A stretch of 64,000 nt of DNA from Candidatus Zixiibacteriota bacterium (GTDB lineage Bacteria; Zixibacteria; MSB-5A5; GN15; FEB-12). The notes under the pieces are model-generated. The model did not search any database and was not told where the DNA came from. It saw nothing but the letters and a program-made list of their open reading frames with translations. The translations under genes and the position numbers were made by a program. The DNA lies in assembly GCA_040752815.1 (NCBI GenBank), contig JBFMGC010000009.1, forward strand, positions 17,885-81,884. The letters run 5' to 3'. Positions 34,956 through 44,004 of this stretch are shown here, one piece after another (positions within the stretch are counted from its first letter, which is position 1; each line of letters begins with the position of its first letter).

Positions 34956-36320
34956 ATGCTCTCGTCGAAGAAAACCAGGACGGCGTTTTTCTGCAGTCAG
35001 TGCGGAGCCGAACATCCCCGCTGGCAGGGGCAGTGCCGCGAGTGCGGCGAGTGGAACAGCCTGATCGAGGAGCACATCCCCGACCGCAAGAAATCTCCGG
35101 CCCGATCCGGCAATGTCACAAAGCAGCTACTCTCCGAGATTTCACAGGAGAACCTTTCAGGATTCACTTCGGAGATAGGTGAATTCGACCGGGTGCTCGG
35201 CGGACAGCTTCTGCCCGGCATGACCGTGCTGATCGGCGGTGATCCGGGAATCGGTAAGTCGACCCTCGTATTGCAGGCTGCGGACGGGTACTCGCGGCAG
35301 GGTTTGCCGGTCTTGTACATCAGCGGCGAAGAATCGCTGCCGCAGATCAAAATGCGCTCCCAGCGACTCACTGTAGCGGGAGAGCGGATCACGGTAATCA
35401 ACTGTACGGCCATCGAGGAGATCACCGGGGTGCTGTCGGAGAATGATTATGCCGTGGTCATGGTCGATTCGATCCAGACTATCACCTCCGCGCAGTTCGA
35501 TTCTCCGCCGGGAACGGTCGGCCAGGTACGCGAGGCCGCCAATCATCTTGTCACGCTGGCTAAAGCGCGTGGTTTCGCGCTGATCCTGATCGGCCATGTG
35601 ACCAAAGAGGGGATGGTAGCCGGACCCAAAGTGCTCGAGCATATTGTCGACACAGTCGTGTATTTCGAGGGGGATTCGTCGCGGCTGTATCGTGTCCTTC
35701 GCGCAGTCAAGAACCGGTTTGGATCGGTGGCGGAGATTGGTTTGTTCGAGATGGAGTCCGATGGTCTCGGCGAGGTCGTGAATCCGTCGGCGTTTTTTCT
35801 CAGTGGGGAACCTCACACCCCACGGGCCGGAGCGGTGGTGGCCGGCGTTTGCGAGGGCCACCGTCCGCTCCTGGTCGAGGTGCAGGCGCTGGTCACTCCG
35901 GCAACGTACGGTAACCCCCAGCGGGTGGCCGGCGGGATCGACAATAAAAAACTGGCTCTGCTTCTTGCTATATTGGAGAAACGGTGCGGCTATCCGATGG
36001 CCACCCATGACGTATTCGTCTCAGTCGCGGGCGGGCTGCGCCTGACCGAGCCGGGCCTTGACCTGGCGATACTCGCGGCGATTGCGTCGTCGCTTACCAA
36101 CAAGCCGGTCTCGGCGGATAAGCTCGTGGTGGGCGAGGTAGGATTATCTGGTGAAGTGCGCGCCGTGGTGAACGCTGATCGGCTGGCGTCCGAGGCGGCC
36201 AAGCTCGGTTTCAAGGCGATAGTCTATCCGGAGAGCAACCGGTCGCATATCGGCTCGCCTGATCTGGAGATGATGCCGGTGAGGGACCTGCAATCGGCGC
36301 TGGATCGAATCATTGGCTGA
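34956..36320 (+). CDS. radA: DNA repair protein RadA
   Basis: A DnaB-like/RecA-like ATPase that drives branch migration during recombination. The 454 residues contain an N-terminal C4 zinc finger (CSQCGAEHPRWQGQCRECG), Walker A GGDPGIGKST, the RadA-specific KNRFGS motif, and a C-terminal Lon-protease-like domain (VSVAGGLRLTEPGLDLAILAA, VGEVGLSGEVRAV). It starts with ATG directly after the dnaB stop and needs translational coupling, as no ribosome-binding site of its own is visible except within dnaB. Confidence 0.97.
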   Translation: MLSSKKTRTAFFCSQCGAEHPRWQGQCRECGEWNSLIEEHIPDRKKSPARSGNVTKQLLSEISQENLSGFTSEIGEFDRVLGGQLLPGMTVLIGGDPGIGKSTLVLQAADGYSRQGLPVLYISGEESLPQIKMRSQRLTVAGERITVINCTAIEEITGVLSENDYAVVMVDSIQTITSAQFDSPPGTVGQVREAANHLVTLAKARGFALILIGHVTKEGMVAGPKVLEHIVDTVVYFEGDSSRLYRVLRAVKNRFGSVAEIGLFEMESDGLGEVVNPSAFFLSGEPHTPRAGAVVAGVCEGHRPLLVEVQALVTPATYGNPQRVAGGIDNKKLALLLAILEKRCGYPMATHDVFVSVAGGLRLTEPGLDLAILAAIASSLTNKPVSADKLVVGEVGLSGEVRAVVNADRLASEAAKLGFKAIVYPESNRSHIGSPDLEMMPVRDLQSALDRIIG

Positions 36321-36327
36321 CAATTCT

Positions 36328-37461
36328 ATGTACGAGCTAAGATCGGTCGACCGCCGCGCCCGCCATGGCGTCGTCTCGACCGCCCGCGGTACATTTCAAA
36401 CCCCCGCCTTCATGCCGGTGGGCACCGCCGGCGCGGTGAAGGCGCTGGCTTGTGAACAGCTCGATGAGTGCGGCGCGGAGATCATTCTTGCTAACACTTA
36501 TCATCTCTATCTCAGGCCCGGCCCGGACATTGTCCGCAGCCAGGGCGGCTTGGCGAAATTCACGGGTTGGAACAAGCCGACACTGACTGATTCCGGCGGC
36601 TACCAGGTCTTTTCCCTCAAGGACATCAGCAAGGTGAGCGACGCGGGGGTCGAGTTCCAGTCGCACATCGACGGCTCCCGCCATTTGTTCACGCCGGAAA
36701 AAGTGGTCGATATCCAGCGTGATATCGGCGCAGATATCATCATGGCGTTCGATCAGTGCGTGCCATATCCATCGGATGAGAAAACCGCCGCCGATGCTGT
36801 CCGGCGAACCACCTATTGGGCCGCGCGATGCCGAAAGCGATTCGCGAAATCTACTGCGGATGGTCCTGATCGAGCACAATCTCTATTCGGAATCGTCCAA
36901 GGTTCGACTTACAAAGACCTCCGTACGCGGTCAGCAGAAGAGATCGTGGCGCTCGATTTCGACGGTTACGCGATTGGCGGCCTTTCGGTAGGGGAGAGCA
37001 AGACCGAAATGGAAGACATGCTCGCGCACACCATTGAGCTGCTTCCCGCAGACAAACCGCGCTACATGATGGGAGTCGGCTACCCGGAAGATATCCTGAT
37101 GGCGGTATCATACGGTGTGGACATGTTTGACTGCGTGTTGCCCACGCGCAACGCGCGCACCGGCAGCGTGTTTACGTCGACCGGACCGCTGGTCTATCGC
37201 AACGCCGAGTATGCTGATGACAGTCGCCCGCTCGATGAGCACTGCGACTGTGCGGTCTGCCGTCGCTACAGCCGCGCCTACCTGCGGCATCTGTTCAACC
37301 AGGCGGAGATCACAGGACTCTCCCTGGCAACCTACCATTCTGTCTACTTTTACTTGCAGCTAATGCGCGATATCCAAGGGGCAATGGCTGCCGGCCGGTT
37401 TGATGCCTTTCGCCGGGAGTTTCTTTTGCGTTACGTGCAAGCAGATCCGACATCACTATGA
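36328..37461 (+). CDS. tgt: tRNA-guanine transglycosylase Tgt
   Basis: Exchanges guanine 34 of GUN-anticodon tRNAs for preQ1 in queuosine synthesis. It has the TIM-barrel start ELRSVDRRARHGVVSTARG, PAFMPVGTAG, the active-site TDSGGYQVFSL, FDQCVPYPS, GYAIGGLSVGE, MGVGYPEDI, MFDCVLPTRNARTG with the nucleophilic Asp, and the zinc site CDCAVCRRYSRAYLRHLF. The ATG gives a 377-residue protein of normal length; an in-frame TTG five codons earlier would overlap radA. No other queuosine gene is in the window. Confidence 0.96.
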   Translation: MYELRSVDRRARHGVVSTARGTFQTPAFMPVGTAGAVKALACEQLDECGAEIILANTYHLYLRPGPDIVRSQGGLAKFTGWNKPTLTDSGGYQVFSLKDISKVSDAGVEFQSHIDGSRHLFTPEKVVDIQRDIGADIIMAFDQCVPYPSDEKTAADAVRRTTYWAARCRKRFAKSTADGPDRAQSLFGIVQGSTYKDLRTRSAEEIVALDFDGYAIGGLSVGESKTEMEDMLAHTIELLPADKPRYMMGVGYPEDILMAVSYGVDMFDCVLPTRNARTGSVFTSTGPLVYRNAEYADDSRPLDEHCDCAVCRRYSRAYLRHLFNQAEITGLSLATYHSVYFYLQLMRDIQGAMAAGRFDAFRREFLLRYVQADPTSL

Positions 37462-37638
37462 TCCTGATCGGCACCGTGACATTGATCGACCGGCCTCCAC
37501 GCCAGCCGTCGTCTTGTTGCGTCAGGTCTTGAGCCCGACCCGGTCTGCGAAGCGGGCCGGATCGGGTGGTGACCTGCCGCCGTCGTGGTCGAATACCTGC
37601 CGCAACTCCTTTGCGTAGGATTCCGATTTACCTAACAG
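37462..37638. other. Spacer with degenerate repeat modules
   Basis: No gene is seen. The segment around 37515-37608 is related to parts of the spacers at 21.8 and 57.6 kb: a GCGTCAGGTCTTG...GTGACCTGCC frame resembles 21812-21875, and 14 bases at 37595-37608 (ACCTGCCGCAACTC) recur exactly at 57593-57606. Confidence 0.6.
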
Positions 37639-38232
37639 CTATACTTCGAACAGATACCCGATCGTGATTTGAAAGCTGCCGGTGCGGGTGGCCTGGTACG
37701 ACCGGTGCTCGCCGCCGGCTCCGTCGGAGCCGACCTTCATGAAACGCGGCCGCAATTCGACCACGCCGATTTCAAGTGAGTATGATCTGTGATAGCGCAG
37801 GCCGAGAATGATCCGGTATCCCCACTGCTGTTTGATGTCAACATCGGTGACCCCCTCTGAGAGAAAAAGCGAATCGGCGGTTTCGGCGAACGAGCGGAAG
37901 CTGTGCGCCGCGAATACCGCCCCGGCGCCGATATAGCCGGTCAGATGATCAGTTCCTCGATAATAAATAGCATCGCCGCCCATCAGCACCGACCAGAGGT
38001 GGCCCGTGGGGAAAACACTTGACGTTATCCGACCGTATTTGAGCTCTACAGTGCCCCGTACCATGAATGGATGAACGACGAGCATTTCGCAACTGGCGGA
38101 CATCACCGGTCCAAGACTGACGATCCCGTTGGGGTTCGCTACCCCAACTGTAAAGTGCAGATTGAGCGGCGCCAGCGTGTCTTCCTCGATCGGATTCAGC
38201 GGCGCCAGAGGCAGGCAAAGCCAGTATGTCAT
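37639..38232 (-). CDS. Hypothetical outer-membrane beta-barrel protein
   Basis: A roughly 197-residue protein of unknown family. It has a short hydrophobic N-terminus (MTYWLCLPLAPLNP), then alternating beta-strand patterns: LHFTVGVANPNGIVSLG, MVRGTVELKYGRI, HLTGYIGAGAVFAAHSF, WGYRIILGLRYHRSYSLEIGVVELRP, and a C-terminal strand SFQITIGYLFEV. This looks like an eight-stranded outer-membrane barrel of the OmpA/OmpW kind without sequence evidence for either. The signal peptide is weak, so the start (ATG 38232, or TTG 38247) is uncertain. It is transcribed against its neighbours. Confidence 0.6.
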   Translation of the reverse strand: MTYWLCLPLAPLNPIEEDTLAPLNLHFTVGVANPNGIVSLGPVMSASCEMLVVHPFMVRGTVELKYGRITSSVFPTGHLWSVLMGGDAIYYRGTDHLTGYIGAGAVFAAHSFRSFAETADSLFLSEGVTDVDIKQQWGYRIILGLRYHRSYSLEIGVVELRPRFMKVGSDGAGGEHRSYQATRTGSFQITIGYLFEV

Positions 38233-38247
38233 CAATAGCGCGTTCAA

Positions 38248-38568
38248 GGGACGTTCCTACATCGTCTAACATAACAGACGATCCCGATGTCGCAAAGGTC
38301 AACCCGATCTCACGATCTTTTTTCAAAATAGGTTCGCGCGGTCCAGATTGCGGCGCGGATCAAAGCGCGGTCGGGGGGCTTGGGAGGAACGAACGCCGCG
38401 CCATGTAACTTGTTGTGCCGCAACGCGCAAATAGCGCGCCGCGACGCCTCAAATGGGTTGACTACCGGGGCTTATCTGCTATATTGTCGCGTTCTGCGGA
38501 GCGGCTGTGAATAAATTCACAACCAAAAACGCAGGACCCAAAACCTTTTGGCACAAACGGAGCTGACG
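38248..38568. other. Divergent intergenic region
   Basis: Lies between the minus-strand barrel gene and the aldehyde dehydrogenase gene. It has a good plus-strand promoter at 38458-38485. Around 38330-38440 the DNA is rich in GCGCGG/CCGCGC words with no clear coding sense. Confidence 0.5.
38458..38485 (+). promoter_or_regulatory. Promoter of the aldehyde dehydrogenase gene
   Basis: TTGACT (38458-38463), 16 bases, TATATT (38480-38485). A leader of about 77 bases would precede the start codon. Confidence 0.55.
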
Positions 38569-40062
38569 ATGGCTGAAACAGTTTTCAAGAATTTCATTAA
38601 CGGGGAGTGGGTCGCCTCACGCTCGGGACAGACATTCGAGAACCGCAGTCCCGCCGACACCAGCGAACTGATCGGCGTCTTCCAGAAGTCAAACGCGGAC
38701 GACGTCAAAGCGGCGGTGGATGCCGCTGCCGAAGCGTACAAAACCTGGCGGCTGGTTCCGGCGCCCAAGCGCGGCGAGATTCTCTATCGTGTCGCCACGC
38801 GCCTGCTCGCGGAAAAAGAGCGCTGTGCCAGAGACATGACGCGCGAAATGGGCAAGGTGCTTGCGGAAACTCGCGGCGATGTGCAGGAAGCTATCGACAT
38901 GACCTTCTACATGGCCGGCGAGGGGCGCCGCTCGTTCGGGATGACCACGCCGTCCGAGCTCAAGAGCAAATTCTGCATGACCGTTCGTCAACCACTCGGA
39001 GTGTGCGGGTTCATAACGCCATGGAATTTTCCGATGGCGATTCCGTCGTGGAAGATGATGCCCGCGCTGATTTGCGGCAACACTGTGGTCATCAAACCGG
39101 CTACCGATACGCCGCTCTCGGTGGTCAACCTGGTGCGCATCATGCACGAGGAAGGGATCCCGTCCGGCGTGGTCAATATGGTCACCGGCAGCGGCTCCGG
39201 TGTGGGCCAGCCTTTGATTGAAGACGAGCGGGTGCGGGTAATCTCCTTTACAGGCTCTACCGATGTCGGCCGGCGCGTGTCCGTCTCGTGCGCTCCCAAG
39301 TTCAAGCACTCCTGTCTCGAGATGGGCGGCAAGAACGTGCAGATCATCATGGATGATGCCGATGTCGATCTGGCGATCGAGGGCGCCCTCTGGGGGGCGT
39401 TTGGCACGACCGGGCAGCGCTGCACCGCCACCAGCCGGCTGATTTGCCATGAGCGCGTCTACGGCGAGGTCGTAAAGAAGATGGCCGAGCGAGCCTCGAA
39501 GCTCAAAGTCGGTAACGGTCTCGATGAGAACGTTCAGATGGGCCCATGTGTGAATGAGGACCAGCTCAAGACCGTGCTCGAGTATGTGGATATCGGCAAG
39601 AACCAGGATGGCGCCCGCCTCGTGTGCGGTGGACAGCAGTTGACCGGCGGCCCGTACGCCCGGGGCTACTTTGTGCAGCCGACTATATTCTCTGATGTTA
39701 CTCAGAAAATGCGTCTATGGCGCGAGGAGATTTTCGGCCCGGTGCTGTCGATTGGCAGCTTCCGCAGCTTCGATCAGGCCATGGAGATGGCTAACGACAC
39801 CGCCTATGGGCTTTCTGCGTCGATCTACACGCGTGACATTAACAAAGCGTACACCGCCATGCGCGATGTATACACCGGCATCTTCTATGTCAATGCCCCG
39901 ACCATCGGCGCCGAGACCCATCTTCCCTTCGGCGGCACTAAGGAAACCGGCAACGGCCATCGTGAGGCGGCCACTGCCGCGCTCGACGTATTCAGTGAGT
40001 GGAAGTCAGTCTATGTCGATTTCTCCGGCGGACTGCAAAGGGCGCAGATCGATAACCAGTAA
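38569..40062 (+). CDS. Aldehyde dehydrogenase (NAD(P)+)
   Basis: A 497-residue aldehyde dehydrogenase superfamily enzyme. The N-terminus [21 protein letters not shown], the catalytic Asn in [13 protein letters not shown], the Rossmann [10 protein letters not shown], the general-base Glu in LEMGGKN and nucleophile Cys in [13 protein letters not shown] are all present, with EIFGPVLS and [14 protein letters not shown] near the end. The closest recalled subfamilies are 2-oxoglutaric semialdehyde and succinic semialdehyde dehydrogenases, but the substrate is not certain. The ATG is preceded by GGAG. It has its own promoter and is followed by a 173-base gap. Confidence 0.92.
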   Translation: MAETVFKNFINGEWVASRSGQTFENRSPADTSELIGVFQKSNADDVKAAVDAAAEAYKTWRLVPAPKRGEILYRVATRLLAEKERCARDMTREMGKVLAETRGDVQEAIDMTFYMAGEGRRSFGMTTPSELKSKFCMTVRQPLGVCGFITPWNFPMAIPSWKMMPALICGNTVVIKPATDTPLSVVNLVRIMHEEGIPSGVVNMVTGSGSGVGQPLIEDERVRVISFTGSTDVGRRVSVSCAPKFKHSCLEMGGKNVQIIMDDADVDLAIEGALWGAFGTTGQRCTATSRLICHERVYGEVVKKMAERASKLKVGNGLDENVQMGPCVNEDQLKTVLEYVDIGKNQDGARLVCGGQQLTGGPYARGYFVQPTIFSDVTQKMRLWREEIFGPVLSIGSFRSFDQAMEMANDTAYGLSASIYTRDINKAYTAMRDVYTGIFYVNAPTIGAETHLPFGGTKETGNGHREAATAALDVFSEWKSVYVDFSGGLQRAQIDNQ

Positions 40063-40235
40063 GCACGCAGGCGCACGATATTGAAACGCTGCAAGTACAT
40101 ATTCGGATCCCGGATCGGGCATCTGCCGCTCTATCTGATTCTTTTCATCTGGATGGCATCATCTATATGACTGCCGCGGTCATTTCCTGGATCGGTGATG
40201 TAACGATGAAACGAATCGATTAGGAGTCATTAGAC

Positions 40236-41588
40236 ATGGCAAGAAAGAAAGTAGTTATCATGGGCGCGGCCGGAAGAGACTTCCACAATTTCAACGTGCT
40301 CTATCGCAATGACAAGAGGGTCGAAGTGGTCGCGTTCACGGCCACCCAGATTCCGGATATACAGGGGCGCAAGTATCCCAAAGCGCTGGCCGGCAAGCTG
40401 TACCCAAAAGGTATTCCCATCTACGATGAGGCGGAACTGCTCGATCTGATTCAGAAACACTCGGTCGACGAAGTCGTTTTTTCGTACTCCGATGTTTCAT
40501 ATCAGTACGTTATGGAGAAGGCAGCCTACGTGATGGCCACCGGCGCGCGCTTTTCGGTCGAAGGTTCGCTGCCCACGCAGATTAAGTCCAGGAAACCGGT
40601 CATCGCGGTTTGCGCCGTCCGCACCGGGTCGGGCAAATCGCAAACCACCCGCCGCGTGGCCGAAGTTCTGCAAAGCATGGGCAAGAAAGTGGTGGCGATT
40701 CGTCACCCCATGCCGTACGGTGATCTGACCAAACAGGTGTGCCAGCGCTTCGCTTCTCTGGACGACCTGGTCAGACACAAGTGCACGATCGAAGAGCGCG
40801 AGGAGTACGAGCCGCATATCGTGCGCGGTGTCACAGTGTATGCGGGGATCGACTACGAGAAGATCATCCGTGAGGCGGAAAAGGAGGCCGACGTGATCCT
40901 CTGGGACGGCGGTAATAACGATATGCCGTTCTATCGCCCCGACTTTCAGTTTACAGTGGTAGACCCGCACCGGCCCGGCCATGAAATCAGTTACTACCCC
41001 GGCCAGGCGAACCTGCTGCTGGCCGACGCCATCGTGATCAACAAGATCGACTCGGCCGACAGTGACGGAATCGCCCAGGTGCGGGCCAATGCGGCGGCCT
41101 ACAACCCCGCGGCGGTGGTAATCGATGCGGCGTCGCCGATCCAGGTCGACAAGCCGGAATTGATTCGCGGTAAGCGGGTGCTGGTAGTGGAGGACGGTCC
41201 GACACTCACGCACGGCGAGATGCAGTATGGCGCCGGGGTGGTAGCGGCTACGAAATACGGGGCCTCCGAGTTGGTCGACCCGCGCCCGTACACCGTGAAA
41301 TCGATCACGCAGACGTTCGAGAAATATCCCGATATCGGCATACTCTTGCCGGCTATGGGATACGGCGATCAACAGGTGAAAGATCTGGAGACTACGATCA
41401 ATCGCACTGAGTGCGATTCCGTGATCGTGGCCACCCCCATCGATCTGAGCCGAATCGTCAAAATCAAACATCCGACCACGCGCGTGTATTACTCGCTGCA
41501 GGAAATCGGCACGCCCAGCTTGGCGACGGTCCTGGCTGACTACTTTTCACGGCGGGCCGGTAGCAAGAAGGGGTCCCGCAAGAAGTGA
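40236..41588 (+). CDS. COG2403-type GTPase (cyclic 2,3-diphosphoglycerate synthetase-like)
   Basis: A 450-residue protein with an N-terminal Rossmann segment (KKVVIMGAAGRDFHNFN) and a central P-loop domain (VRTGSGKSQTTRR, ILWDGGNNDMPF, VINKIDSAD). It matches the family that includes methanogen cyclic 2,3-diphosphoglycerate synthetase and is often annotated by that name in bacteria. The real bacterial substrate is unknown. A Lys/Arg-rich tail (RRAGSKKGSRKK) ends it. AGGAG lies at 40223-40227. Its stop abuts the carbamate kinase gene, and this pairing is the main clue to function, perhaps in carbamoyl- or acyl-phosphate metabolism (inference). Confidence 0.8.
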   Translation: MARKKVVIMGAAGRDFHNFNVLYRNDKRVEVVAFTATQIPDIQGRKYPKALAGKLYPKGIPIYDEAELLDLIQKHSVDEVVFSYSDVSYQYVMEKAAYVMATGARFSVEGSLPTQIKSRKPVIAVCAVRTGSGKSQTTRRVAEVLQSMGKKVVAIRHPMPYGDLTKQVCQRFASLDDLVRHKCTIEEREEYEPHIVRGVTVYAGIDYEKIIREAEKEADVILWDGGNNDMPFYRPDFQFTVVDPHRPGHEISYYPGQANLLLADAIVINKIDSADSDGIAQVRANAAAYNPAAVVIDAASPIQVDKPELIRGKRVLVVEDGPTLTHGEMQYGAGVVAATKYGASELVDPRPYTVKSITQTFEKYPDIGILLPAMGYGDQQVKDLETTINRTECDSVIVATPIDLSRIVKIKHPTTRVYYSLQEIGTPSLATVLADYFSRRAGSKKGSRKK

Positions 41589-41659
41589 GGTTTCGATCCG
41601 ACGGGCCGGTTACGGCCGGTCCGTCGGGCTTTCGCCGGCTTCCGGGAACAGGTCTCGCC

Positions 41660-42610
41660 GTGACGACTCACAATAAGACAGCGGTGGTAGCGTTGGGAGG
41701 GAATGCTATCACCAAACCGGGTGTCGAGGACACGATAGCGAACCAGTTCCGCCACACTCGGGAATCGCTCGACGGCATCGTTGATCTCATCAAGGACGGC
41801 TACAACCTGGTGGTGACCCACGGCAACGGACCACAGGTCGGTAATGCCCTGCTGCGAATCGAGCTGGCCCGCGGGAAGGCGCCGATTCTTCCGCTCGGCG
41901 TGTGCGTGGCCGACACCGAGGGCGGTATGGGCTACATGATTCAGCAGTCGCTGGCGAATCGCCTGCGCGACGAGAATCTCGAGCGCCCGGTGATTACGAT
42001 TATCACTCAGGTGCTGGTCGATCCCAATGATCCGGCGATCGCCAATCCGACGAAGTTCATCGGGCAGTTTTACTCTGAAAGTGACGCCAAAGTGTTCACT
42101 CAGACCCGCGGCTGGCAGATGAAGAGGGACTCGAATCGCGGATGGCGACGAGTGGTGCCGTCGCCGATGCCACTCCGCACGATCGAGGCGGGCATGATTA
42201 GGAAACTGGTTGAATCCGGCGCGGTGGTAATTGCCGACGGTGGTGGCGGTATCCCGATCTACATCGATCACCGTAACTGGTATGAGGGGATTGACGCCGT
42301 AATCGACAAAGATCTGGCATCGGCCCTGCTCGCCGCCGAGATCGGCGCGGGCGTCCTTTCGATCCTAACGTCGGTCGATTCGGTGGCCGCCAACTACGGC
42401 ACGCCGCAGCAAAAGAATCTCGAGGAAGTATCGCTTTCGCAGATTAGAACCCTTTACCAGGAGGGGCATTTCCCGGAAGGCTCGATGGGTCCAAAGATTC
42501 TTGCCGCTATCAAGTTTCTGGAGAACGGCGGAGAAATGGTCACGATAACCTCGTTTGAAAACGCCGCCAAAGCCCTTCGAGGCGAGGCTGGAACGCGAAT
42601 TGTGCGATGA
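41660..42610 (+). CDS. arcC: Carbamate kinase
   Basis: Interconverts carbamoyl phosphate + ADP and carbamate + ATP. Of the amino-acid-kinase fold, 316 residues: VVALGGNAITKPG, LVVTHGNGPQVGNAL, MGYMIQQSL, VDPNDPAIANPTKFIG, IADGGGGIP, DAVIDKDLASALLA, LTSVDSVAANYGTP and EGSMGPKILAAIKFL. The GTG at 41660 gives the normal N-terminus; a GTG at 41585 in the GTGA overlap with the previous gene would add 25 residues without homology. The stop overlaps cca (ATGA). No arginine deiminase or ornithine transcarbamylase is present, so it is not a standard arc operon. Confidence 0.93.
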   Translation: MTTHNKTAVVALGGNAITKPGVEDTIANQFRHTRESLDGIVDLIKDGYNLVVTHGNGPQVGNALLRIELARGKAPILPLGVCVADTEGGMGYMIQQSLANRLRDENLERPVITIITQVLVDPNDPAIANPTKFIGQFYSESDAKVFTQTRGWQMKRDSNRGWRRVVPSPMPLRTIEAGMIRKLVESGAVVIADGGGGIPIYIDHRNWYEGIDAVIDKDLASALLAAEIGAGVLSILTSVDSVAANYGTPQQKNLEEVSLSQIRTLYQEGHFPEGSMGPKILAAIKFLENGGEMVTITSFENAAKALRGEAGTRIVR

Positions 42611-44004
42611 TAATGTGCAGGTTATCGGAAAAGGCGGTAGGTGACATTCTGACACGCGGACGCATCTACGAGGTCGGCGGGGCGGTGCGGGATCGTCTGC
42701 TCATGCCGGACATGAAAATCAAGGACCGCGATTATCTTGTTACCGGTATCCCTTATGATGAGCTCACGTCGATTCTCCGTCGACACGGCCGGGTCGATCT
42801 GGTCGGCCGCAGTTTCGGTGTGATCAAGTTCACTCAGCTCGGCCGCGAGAAGATGCACACGTTTGATATCACCCTGCCGCGCCGCGAGCACTCCACCGGC
42901 GCCGGTCACAAAGACTTCGCGGTTGCTTATGACCCCGCTCTGCCGGTCGAGGAGGATCTGGTTCGCCGCGATTTCACGATCAATGCCATGGCCGTGGAAC
43001 TGGGCACCGAACGGCTGGTCGATCCGCTGGGCGGGCTGAGCGATCTCAATAAACGCCGCCTGAGGATGACCTCGCCGGAGTCGTTCCGCGAGGATCCGCT
43101 GCGGATGCTTCGCGCAATTCAGTTCGCGGCCCGCTTTGAATTCGAGGTAGAGCCGAATACGTTTGATGCTATCCGGCAAGTCGCAGCATCGATAACCACA
43201 GTCTCTGCGGAACGGATCAACGAAGAGCTAACCAAGCTCCTTACCCTGGCAGAGAAACCATCGCGCGGCTTTCAGCTCATGCACGAGAGCGGATTGCTGC
43301 GAGAAATACTGCCGGAATTGGAGTCGGGCATCGGAGTCGATCAACCGGGCGGTTATCATGCTTACGATGTTTACGAGCATACGCTCAGGTGTATCGATGC
43401 CTGCGACAAGCGTCTGCGCCTGCGGCTCGCGGCGCTTTTCCATGATATCGATAAGCCGCGCACCAAACGTCTCACCGATGACGGCGCCACGTTCTACGGC
43501 CACGAGACGCTGGGAGCAGAAACCGCGCGGGAGGTGATGACGCGGCTACGCTTCTCGAATGCCCTGGTAGACGAGGTTTCCGCCCTGGTCGAACGCCACA
43601 TGTTCACCACAGCAGTCACCGACAAGGGGCTGCGTCGCCTGGTGCGTAAAGTAGGGGTCGACCTGATTTTCGATTTGCTGGATCTGCGCCGGGCGGATGT
43701 TATCGCTCAGGGAATGGGCGGCACCACCACCGATGTCAATGAATTCGAGCAGGCGATACGCGAAGAACTCTCGCGCAAACCGCCGTTCAGCTATTCTGAT
43801 CTCGCGCTCAACGGACATGATGTCATGCGGATGTTCGAAATCGGGCCGGGTCCGAGAGTGGGCGAGATTCTGGAGCACCTCATGGAGCAAGTGCTGGATG
43901 ATCCATCGGCCAACACCAAGGAAGTGCTTGAAAGTCTGGCCCGGAAATATTATCAAAGCATAATTATGAAGGACGCCACAGACAGCGAGGAAAGCGTTTT
44001 ATGA
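42607..44004 (+). CDS. cca: tRNA nucleotidyltransferase / poly(A) polymerase family with HD domain
   Basis: Adds or repairs the CCA end of tRNAs (or a poly(A) tail; sequence alone does not decide). The class II nucleotidyltransferase head has YEVGGAVRDRLL, the metal-binding KDRDYLVTG, DLVGRSFGVIKF, EEDLVRRDFTINAMAVEL with the RRDFTxNA motif, and RMLRAIQFAARFEF. A C-terminal HD domain follows (YDVYEHTLRC, LAALFHDIDKP, HETLGAE). 465 residues. It is the middle gene of a chain of four-base ATGA overlaps (arcC-cca-sucC). As selC and other tRNAs here lack an encoded CCA, CCA addition is needed. Confidence 0.92.
   Translation: MIMCRLSEKAVGDILTRGRIYEVGGAVRDRLLMPDMKIKDRDYLVTGIPYDELTSILRRHGRVDLVGRSFGVIKFTQLGREKMHTFDITLPRREHSTGAGHKDFAVAYDPALPVEEDLVRRDFTINAMAVELGTERLVDPLGGLSDLNKRRLRMTSPESFREDPLRMLRAIQFAARFEFEVEPNTFDAIRQVAASITTVSAERINEELTKLLTLAEKPSRGFQLMHESGLLREILPELESGIGVDQPGGYHAYDVYEHTLRCIDACDKRLRLRLAALFHDIDKPRTKRLTDDGATFYGHETLGAETAREVMTRLRFSNALVDEVSALVERHMFTTAVTDKGLRRLVRKVGVDLIFDLLDLRRADVIAQGMGGTTTDVNEFEQAIREELSRKPPFSYSDLALNGHDVMRMFEIGPGPRVGEILEHLMEQVLDDPSANTKEVLESLARKYYQSIIMKDATDSEESVL

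Noticed and set aside
40081..40170. 29-codon plus-strand frame with a hydrophobic stretch (LPLYLILFIWMASSI)
   Set aside because: TTG start, no ribosome-binding site and no neighbour context; could be a small membrane protein but cannot be supported.
40497..41471. 324-residue minus-strand ORF opposite the COG2403 GTPase gene
   Set aside because: His/Asp/Arg-rich composition typical of antisense frames; the plus strand has the P-loop and NKID motifs.
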